Shown in pieces: positions 57,327 through 64,000 of a stretch of 64,000 nt of DNA; the first letter of the stretch is position 1; every line of letters starts with the position of its first letter. Below the pieces are notes generated by a model that saw only the letters and a list, made by a program, of their open reading frames with translations, made no database searches and had not been told where the DNA came from. The position numbers were made by a program, and so were the translations under genes. The DNA is from Madurella fahalii. Taxonomy: Eukaryota; Ascomycota; Sordariomycetes; Sordariales. Location of the stretch: positions 3,224,001 to 3,288,000 of the forward strand of contig CM056877.1 of NCBI GenBank assembly GCA_029876055.1, written 5' to 3'.

Positions 57327-57541
57327 GCGCGCAAGTGGCGCGCAGGCACGTGAGAGGGTAAGTAAAGGCTCCAGATGCCCCAGAATCGCTTCAATTCGAC
57401 GAAAACCTCAGAAAACGGGTTTTTGGGCGGTTTTGCTCAGTATCTACAGATTCAACTCTCCTGCCAGACCGGCGGTCTGGCCTGACAGAGGGGGGGGGAG
57501 AGCCCAAAAAGTAGGGCTGTCTTGGTGCTTGCAAGGCACAG
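57327..57541 (-). repeat. right terminal inverted repeat, large DNA element
   Basis: 215 bp, inverted copy of 44821-45036; a G-run near 57491 corresponds to the left C-run. Confidence 0.9.
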
Positions 57542-58303
57542 CAAGAGTTAGAGCGCAGTTAGCCGCAGGGGATCTCTTTTGTATATATACCGCTCAAAGT
57601 CTCCCACATATTGGGATCAAAACAAGGCACACTCTTTCTTTCTTTTGTACTTCCAACGCTCGATTCCTGAGCGCCCTTTTCGCTCCCTGCAGTGCGACAC
57701 ATCCATTATCAGGGAACTTTCCTTTTTGCTTCCGTACCTATGGACTCCCATCCTACCACAAACTGGAAGCGAGCCTCAGCCCTTGCAGAAGGCTCGCCTG
57801 GACCGCGCTCAGAGCAGTCGACTGGTGCAGATTATTTGTCGTTTATGCTTTGTGTTGCTGAGTCCACGTTGATAAATCCCTATTTAAACTCTCAAAGTGC
57901 GCGATGGCCTCATCAAATGTCATCGATACGGCATAAAGATACGTGACAAAACAAACCACTGAAGAAGAGTACAAAGTTGATTGCTTGTGGGAGACCGGCG
58001 CTTGTTCTTAGATCGACCTGCCGTCCAATTATGTCCATATCACTGTTGAAATCTTGCGGCCGAATATACACGGGTTGCATCGCTCTGTGGGTAATGCGAT
58101 GAGACATGACAAAGACTCTGGAAGTCTCCCGGGGCTACCGCGTCACTCAGTTGCAATCATGTTCAAGGGTCCCTATTGGGGCGGTAAGAGTGGTGTCTGT
58201 AATTCGAGCGTCACGGTAAAGTAATGGTGGAGCCCATCGCACCATAACGCAGCAAATCCATATCAGCCGCGACAACGGTACGTCCTCTATAAATGTTGAA
58301 CCC
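57542..58303. other. no firmly supported gene
   Basis: A short frame from 57740 (MDSHPTTNWKRASALAEGSP) looks like the start of a protein but ends soon. The remainder is the upstream side of the dehydrogenase remnant. Confidence 0.35.
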
Positions 58304-59727
58304 ATGCACGCAATGCGAGTTGGTTCTTACATAGCCGCCCATCATTTCGGTCTAACGTTGAAAAGCTTAAACAGCATTTTGCACAATCAGGCCCCATCAC
58401 TACCTGCTCTTCGGAACACCATGGCTGAGGACTTGGCGGGCAAATTGGCTGAAAAGGGGGATATCCTCGGCCACGAGTTCTGCGGCGTTGTCGAGTCCAT
58501 CGGCCCCGCTGTAACGCAGCTCTCGCCAGGCGATCGTGTTATCGACAGCTTCTGTATCTCGTGCGGCGAGTGCCGCTTTTGCAAAGAGAAGCTGGCCACG
58601 GCGTGCGAGAAGACTAACGCGTCGAATCTGCATGTGAAACTATATGGATCGAGAATGGGCGGCATCTTTGGGTACTCGCACTTTGTGGGCGGGTACGCTG
58701 ATGGGCAGGCCGAATTTTTACGTGTCCCGCTGGCTGAGAATAACTTGCTGAAGTTGCCTGATTCGGTGCCTGATGAGAAAAGTAGGTGGGGAGGGCTGCT
58801 GTTGCACATTCCTCTTGGAAGTTGCTTTTTTCTAGCTTGGCTTCGTTGCTAACCAGCCGCCCCCAAAAATTACAGGCCTGTGCCTCTCAGACGTTCTGCC
58901 CACCTCCTACCACGCCGTCAACTACACTGGTGTCAGAGAGGGCGACGTCGTTGCCATCTGGGGCCTCGGTCCGATCGGTTTCATGGCGTGCTACTGGGCC
59001 AAGAAGCGTGGAGCCAAGCGTGTCATTGGCATTGATAACAACTGGCGCACTGAGTATGCCAAGGCAGAAATCCCAGGCCTCGAAACCATCAACTACAAGC
59101 ATCTCAAGGGCGACGAGACCGTGCCGAAGAGAATCCACGAGATGGTGCCGGGAGGCGTCGACATTAGCATTGATCGACCGGTGGCGAGTAAGGCAAGGGC
59201 TTTGTGCACAAGCTGGAGTTGGCAGCTGGTATGGAGCAGGACACCAGCGAGATGATCAACGAGGCTACCTACGCGACGAGGGAGTTTAGCAGAGTGGGTG
59301 TTATCGGTGATTACGTGGGGTGTAAGTGATTGGGGATACTACAACTAGTGTGGCATGTGCTAATGAAGTTGCGTAACAGTCACCAATCATTTCAACATCG
59401 GCGCTGTCATGGAACTCGGTATCACGCTCGTCGGCTGCGGGCAAGCCCCGGTGCAGAAGTATAAGTGTCGAAGAATACTACCTGAAGAAGAAATGGGACG
59501 GCCGATATGTTAATTCGATGAGGGTAAATTGGAAAGAGGTTCTTGAGATGGTGGAAAGCGGGGACGTCGACCCAACCATTATGCTGACGCATCGAATTCG
59601 GATCGAAGACATAGACAAGGCGTATAAGCTGCAGGAGAAGAGAGCACAAGGGCCTGTGAAGTGCTTTGTAGAGACTCGTTTCTCAGCAAAGCGCGCTGAC
59701 GGGACTCCGGAACTGGCGAGTTTGTAA
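58304..59727 (+). pseudogene. zinc-dependent alcohol dehydrogenase, N-terminus lost, frameshifted
   Basis: The first exon contains GDILGHEFCGVVESIG (GHE zinc motif), FCISCGECRFC (structural-zinc cysteines) and FGYSHFVGGYADGQAEFLRV, typical of the formaldehyde-dehydrogenase-like ADH subfamily. An intron starts at GTAGGT after PDEK; exon 2 gives DVLPTSYHAVNYTGVREGD, NAD-binding GLGPIG and GGVDISID. A one-base shift and TAA follow before GKGFVHKLELAAGMEQDTSE, then introns near 59322-59380 and 59460-59523, and WKEVLEMVESGDVDPTIMLT to the TAA at 59727. The ~40 N-terminal residues with catalytic Cys-Gly-Ser-Asp are replaced by unrelated sequence. Non-functional. Confidence 0.75.
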
Positions 59728-62460
59728 GGTATACATTGAGAGAGGAGGACACAATGGAAGAGCCCGAGTCACTTGAATTAACGAGACAATTCGGGGCCTC
59801 TAGTTCCTTCATATCTGCACTGGAATGCCGTAGACCCAAGGCAAACTTACAGGAAAGGAGCGACTAACCGAATCAGGGCGAACGGGAGAGCTCGGAGAGA
59901 AGAAGCGAAGAGGCGACACAGCTGACCGACAGGGCCTGGCGCCCAGAGTGCGCGGCCGACTGCGAGCCGAGCCGTAGTTCCACACTGAGATTGCAAGAGA
60001 CCCATAATTCTTTGGGTGAGAACTGCTCGATAATGACCCAATCGTCAGAATTGCTGGGCCGCCGCCCCCCGAAGAGGGACATTCATCGCATCAGCCAGAG
60101 CCGACATCCACCTTCTGTTCACAACACCCACACAGTCTAGCGTGCGCAGCATGGGGCTCACATCCTCGAACACCCAAACATTTTTAAGCCAGAATAGCTG
60201 TTGCTCCTGTCAGAGTTCATGCCGCATCATGCCCCAAAAGGTTAGAGAATTGGGCCCAAAGTCATTGCTTATCAGCTCCCTCATAAGAAGCTGCTTGCCA
60301 TCGTCTCCAGGGGCCAGTGGGCCGCCGACAACCGCGAAGCCAGAACTGCACAGCAACTGATCGGAGATGCCGGCGGGGGCGATAAAGGAGGAAGTGGATG
60401 TTCCAGCCCATAGCTTGCGGCTGAACAGGAATCTCCCCTGCTATATAAAAATGCGGAAACCTCCACGTACAGCGCTGCGCGGTATCGAGGGAACGCATCA
60501 GTAGATATAACGGCGAAGTGGTGAACGACGGTGGCCACTTACCGGCAGATTCACATCAACACCAGCAAGCCACTGCACATGGTTCTGCGCGGTCTTGCCT
60601 TCCTGTTGAAGACCTACGATGTATCACACAGGTCCCTTTTCCGCCAGTGTTTGGTCTTTGGCCTCCCGAAATGTCCACGTATATCTGGTTCCTAGTCTCG
60701 CCTGACAACTTGAGGAAGGGAAATGGGTTTATCATTTAGGTTAGGCACCCGGCGATCAAGTAGCAGCCAGAGGCATGATGCGAAGACAATTACTGACGTT
60801 TTTGTTTAGTGAAAGCAGCTGCACGGGCATGACTGCAGGTGCGTAGTAAACATTACGACAACATAGTTGCCTGAGAGAGGTGGGCTGAACCGGAGTGCGC
60901 AGGTGGTGTCGTGCCTGCAGGTATGAAGGCCCAACTTGGCTGCAGCATTTAGATAGCATCCGGCCCAAGCGAACCTTTCTTGCTGTGGTCAACTGCTAGA
61001 TTCTGACCGGAGATCAAGCAGCCATCCACGTGACTACCACAGTCCACACCATTCCATAATTTTGGTTAGAATCGTTCAAGGTGCCTACCCCGACTCTCTC
61101 GTTGACACTTTACCTCCAACCCTGAGCGTCCGGCTCGCACGATCACACCACACACCTTACCGACAAGGCAAAGGCTCGCCTGGCCCTACTTCGACGTCTG
61201 CCTCTGATAGAGAGCGCATCTCTTGTGCCAGAGTCGGGACGTTGGGGACGACGCATTTGTCCGGCAGCTGGAGGTCCATGATCGGTTATCGCGGAGCCAA
61301 GTTTAGTACGCTTGGGTCTCGCCGGATGCAATCGGATCGCAGTAGACCAGGATGGAAATCCAGCTCTCGACCATGTAGAGGCAGATGAGGTTGCGGAGTT
61401 GTAACCACTGGAAGGTGTCTGAGATTGTGGCTTGCAGTGCCGGGATGATTGGTTTGGCCCCTCGTCCTCGGACCAGTACCCTGTGGCACAGACCCACACT
61501 CGCCGCTTTCGTGGAGAAACCTGCACTAATCAGGCGCAGGTCGTCGTTGAAGCCAGGGGGAGGCCATCTGAGCGAGGTCTTGGGAGGACGTGGCTGCATG
61601 ATCTGTGGTTCTGCTTGAGTTCTGTCGCATGCCACTTTCTGCCGCATGAGTCTCGACCTTGGCCGGGTTGTTTCGTCCCAACAAAAGAAAGCAGTAGGTG
61701 CGGATAATGAATTAAAGGTTTGGATAGGTTCGATGCGAGGCGCGAACGTTTTACAATATCGTTACAGCGCTAACCAAGAGCACTGAATCCTTCGGACGAA
61801 GACGGGCTTCGTAGCAAAAATTGAATCCCATGAACCAAAAGCAGATGAAGTTCATCTCCACAATGCACCAGCTGGGCCACTGAACACGCAGTGTAAGTGA
61901 TAGCACGGATGTCACGTCCCTTCTGAGTATGTGTGTCCGACCATCCGTGCCCGGCGAATCCCGATTATACAGAGACTGATACAACGGCACATGCCCCTGC
62001 CGCTGATACTCTTCTATCCCCACCCCTAACCCAGCTCCTTGAGCCACATCTACATGCAAGTCCGTTCATGCTTGTCAATGTATCGGGGTGCCATCGACCA
62101 GGGCTAGGCTGTAAGAACCAGGTGTAACTTCGTACAGTTACCATTTGAAGCTCTTTTCTCTGGACCGAAGCCCGTTCTATGCATTTTACGTTAACCGGTT
62201 AAAGTGGATGGCGGTACCAAGTGCAATTCTGAAACATGTAGTTTGGCAGTTCATGTGACAGCGGCGTAAAATTTACCACCCTGGCGTCAGCTAACTATAG
62301 AGACTGCTTGAAGCACAACTCTTGCTGCAACCCAATCCAGAGACCGTTTTCATTAGGACAGGGCCCCACCCGACGTTCAAGTTCCAGCGGTTTCTATTTT
62401 ATGTTACTACAGTAATCCTCGACTCTACAGAATCTACTTATCCTCCCGGTACAGCTTTCC
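59728..62460. other. poorly resolved region with faint gene debris
   Basis: Minus-strand phrases look coding: FLKLSGETRNQIYVDISGG near 60720-60650, resembling the LPxEIRNxIY start of fungal F-box-like proteins, with a GTAAGT donor at about 60543; and SDTFQWLQLRNLICLYMVES near 61430-61370. Neither can be extended into a convincing gene. The rest shows nothing I can name. Confidence 0.3.
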
Positions 62461-63084
62461 TTACAAGGTTATCATCTTTGCGTGCTTGGATTCGTAGCTT
62501 TCCAAGAGCCCCAAAATTTTGCCATATTCCGTAAAGCCTTCCGTTTTGATAAAGTTGTAATGATGCTCCCAACTTTCCCATCCAACGAACAGCACCCATT
62601 CCAGTTGGTCCTCGTTGTTCTTAACACTCCAACCACCTACCCCTTTTCTATCCCTTGCCACGTACTCATCCACTAAGTATCTGGTTTCGTAGAATCTTTT
62701 CTCAAACGCCTCCTTATTCTTTGCAGCCACCTTGTGACTACCAATGCTAATAACAGGCGCGTCAAACGGAATATCCCAAGCGGATACGCGAATATGAAGA
62801 GTTTCGGTTCCGGAAAGTTCGAAGTCGTCCTGTAACAGCTCCATATATACCCTGCTTGGCTCGGAAGGAATGAATTGCTGCTGATGCTCAGGTGCTGTCG
62901 TCCCCTCGCATATAATATAGACATAGCTTGGGTCCTCAGTCTGCTGATACCAGTGGATAAATCTTTTGCCCCTAGTGGCACATTCTAACGTGTCCTTGAC
63001 TCTGCGAAGATTCGCACGAAGTGTTGGGTCAGAGGTGGTGGCACCAGGCTTTAGACGAAAGCGCGTGACTTCCGTAATAGGCAT
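62461..63084 (-). CDS. dimeric alpha/beta-barrel (ABM-like) protein
   Basis: An uninterrupted 207-codon frame begins MPITEVTRFRLKPG and ends KMITL. It holds two barrel-like halves: one with HWYQQTEDPSYVYIICEG, and a second with RFYETRYLVDEYV and QLEWVLFVGWESWEHHYNFI. The W-E-S-x-E-H-H pattern is characteristic of antibiotic-biosynthesis-monooxygenase or stress-response A/B-barrel folds. Such proteins oxidise small aromatics or bind ligands; the substrate cannot be told. No intron is needed, codon use looks normal and no RIP signs are seen, so it may be functional despite its surroundings. Confidence 0.75.
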   Translation of the reverse strand: MPITEVTRFRLKPGATTSDPTLRANLRRVKDTLECATRGKRFIHWYQQTEDPSYVYIICEGTTAPEHQQQFIPSEPSRVYMELLQDDFELSGTETLHIRVSAWDIPFDAPVISIGSHKVAAKNKEAFEKRFYETRYLVDEYVARDRKGVGGWSVKNNEDQLEWVLFVGWESWEHHYNFIKTEGFTEYGKILGLLESYESKHAKMITL

Positions 63085-63314
63085 AGCGGAACTCGATTCA
63101 AAATGACGATGGAAGTGTTTTTTGGCCCTGTCTTCTAGGTCACGTTATCACGGTGAATGAAGAAGATGGGTATCTATCCTGCATAAATATTTGCTTGGGG
63201 TTGCTTCCAGCCCGAGCGAGCCTCTTGAATTATTTTAGGCAGCAGTATTGGATATCTTTAGGCAGAAAGCTACAAATAGCAAATCCACCAAAAGGAGATT
63301 TGAGCCCAAGACTA

Positions 63315-63426
63315 ACGTATTTCATAAGCGAGCGACGCATATAAGCGAGCGACATGCAAGGTAGGATCCAAAACTCTATTTTTGGACAACGTTATTGCTG
63401 GTCCATTTTTTTGTAAAAGAGCACTA
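63315..63426 (+). mobile_element. pogo-type terminal repeat, possibly outer element end
   Basis: TA followed by ACGTATTTCATAAGCGAGCG resembles the ends at 25409 and 63427. It contains a direct duplication of ATAAGCGAGCGAC. About 110 bp separate it from the next pogo-like end, as if one element had inserted just inside another. Confidence 0.5.
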
Positions 63427-63886
63427 ACGTATATTATAAGCGAACGATCCACATAAGCAAACGGTCCACTTTCCAACGCGACGCGCCACTCTTGCACTCA
63501 ACACAGATTTTCTCAACAACCCAACATACCTCCTACTTCAAAGGAAGCCAGGCTAATCCTGGCTCTTGACGCTCTTCAAAATGACAAAAACCTAAGCCTA
63601 CGAGGTGCAGCAAAGGTCTATAACGTCAGCCATACTACTCTTCGCAACCGTTGTAAGGGCCAGCCTACGCAACGCGATATTCCAGCTAACTCGCGGAAGC
63701 TTACGGATCTCGAAGAGCTGACGATAGTTCAGTATATAGTTGAACTATCTGAGCGTGCATTCCTACCTAAACTGAGTGGTGCGGAAGATATGGCTAACCA
63801 ACTACTACGTGTATACGACGCACCCCATGTCGGCAAGCTCTGGGCCTACAACTTCGTTAAACGCCAGCTAGAGCTCCGGACACGTT
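63427..63886 (+). mobile_element. pogo-type element, 5' part with transposase N-terminus lacking its ATG
   Basis: After TA, the end ACGTATATTATAAGCGAACG precedes a leader like that of the element at 25409, then a frame EARLILALDALQNDKNLSLR, AAKVYNVSHTTLRNR, ANSRKLTDLEELTIVQYI and NQLLRVYDAPHVGKLWAYNF: psq-type HTH plus CENP-B-like domain. The start codon is ATA (63530 region), one G-to-A step from ATG. The frame is otherwise open until 63886, where unrelated TGTAACGAGAG begins. It shows the sequence expected before the TRIM-like insertion in the other copy. Confidence 0.75.
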
Positions 63887-64000
63887 TGTAACGAGAGTCC
63901 TCTGGGCCAGACCGGGGGAACCGGCCGAATGACGGTGGATGATGTCACTGTACTAGGGTAGATAAGAACCCCGTGGGAAACCTTCTTACGCAGGGAACTT
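63887..64000 (+). mobile_element. start of an LTR retrotransposon or solo LTR, continues beyond window
   Basis: TGTAACGAGAGTCCTCTGGG interrupts the pogo transposase frame abruptly and has the TG start and style of a fungal LTR. Its end and target duplication lie outside, so the call rests on the abrupt break and the TG start. Confidence 0.4.

Larger units (their letters stand above)
44821..57541. mobile_element. large DNA transposon with ~216-bp terminal inverted repeats, split by a Gypsy element
   Basis: The sequences 44821-45036 and 57327-57541 are inverted copies (starting CTGTGCCTTGCAAGCACC) with few differences. Inside the right end a minus-strand gene (57252 to ~56210) encodes an IS630/Tc1-like DDE transposase; a second, plus-strand gene starts at 45059 and continues after the Gypsy insertion at 54876. 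Without the 8.26-kb Gypsy element and its duplication, the transposon would be about 4.46 kb. No TA duplication is visible at the ends, unusual for this transposase class. RIP-type stops affect both genes. I cannot tie it to a named family. Confidence 0.75.

Noticed and set aside
44821..57541. Starship or other giant captain-type element
   Set aside because: No tyrosine-recombinase (DUF3435) captain seen; ends are long inverted repeats and the enzyme present is a DDE transposase.

Overview
The window looks like accessory DNA of a filamentous ascomycete (Pezizomycotina, probably Sordariomycetes). Reasons: introns of 50-120 bp with CTAAC-type branch points; fungal-specific families (PNP-NACHT-ankyrin NLR-like proteins, PTH11-type rhodopsin-domain proteins, GMC oxidoreductase, kinase-like proteins); and pervasive repeat-induced point mutation (RIP), seen as TpA-rich DNA in which reading frames stay recognisable but CAG, CAA, CGA and TGG codons have become stops.

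Layout. 1-2042: 3'-open alpha/beta-hydrolase-NACHT NLR-like gene (minus). 2228-6670: damaged genes (unknown protein, GMC oxidoreductase, small membrane protein, kinase-like protein). 7382-12535: broken SNF2-type helicase (minus) divergent from a gene with a restriction-endonuclease-like domain and a coiled-coil tail. 13084-17451: hypothetical remnants and a pogo transposase remnant. 17645-21331: intact PNP-NACHT-ankyrin gene with near-identical repeats, followed by an orphan WD40 tail and a decayed membrane protein. 23980-32632: ubiquitin-domain gene (minus) split by a 7-kb nested insertion in its first intron: a pogo-type element carrying a 375-bp TRIM-like element and a Copia retrotransposon. 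34847-39042: second intact PNP-NACHT-ankyrin gene. 39870-44095: RIP-damaged patatin-NB-ARC-TPR gene and PTH11-like gene. 44821-57541: a 12.7-kb DNA transposon with about 216-bp terminal inverted repeats, an IS630/Tc1-like transposase and a second gene that is split by an 8.26-kb Gypsy element. 58304-63084: decayed zinc alcohol dehydrogenase, poorly resolved DNA and one intact dimeric-barrel protein. 63315-64000: stacked pogo ends and the start of another LTR.

Functionally the common thread is non-self recognition/programmed-cell-death type NLR genes of several architectures (PNP-NACHT-ANK twice, hydrolase-NACHT, patatin-NB-ARC-TPR, a WD40 tail) in a transposon- and RIP-rich setting. Only the two PNP-NACHT-ANK genes and the gene at 62461-63084 appear fully open. 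All functions are inferred from family resemblance read by eye; no database search was run.
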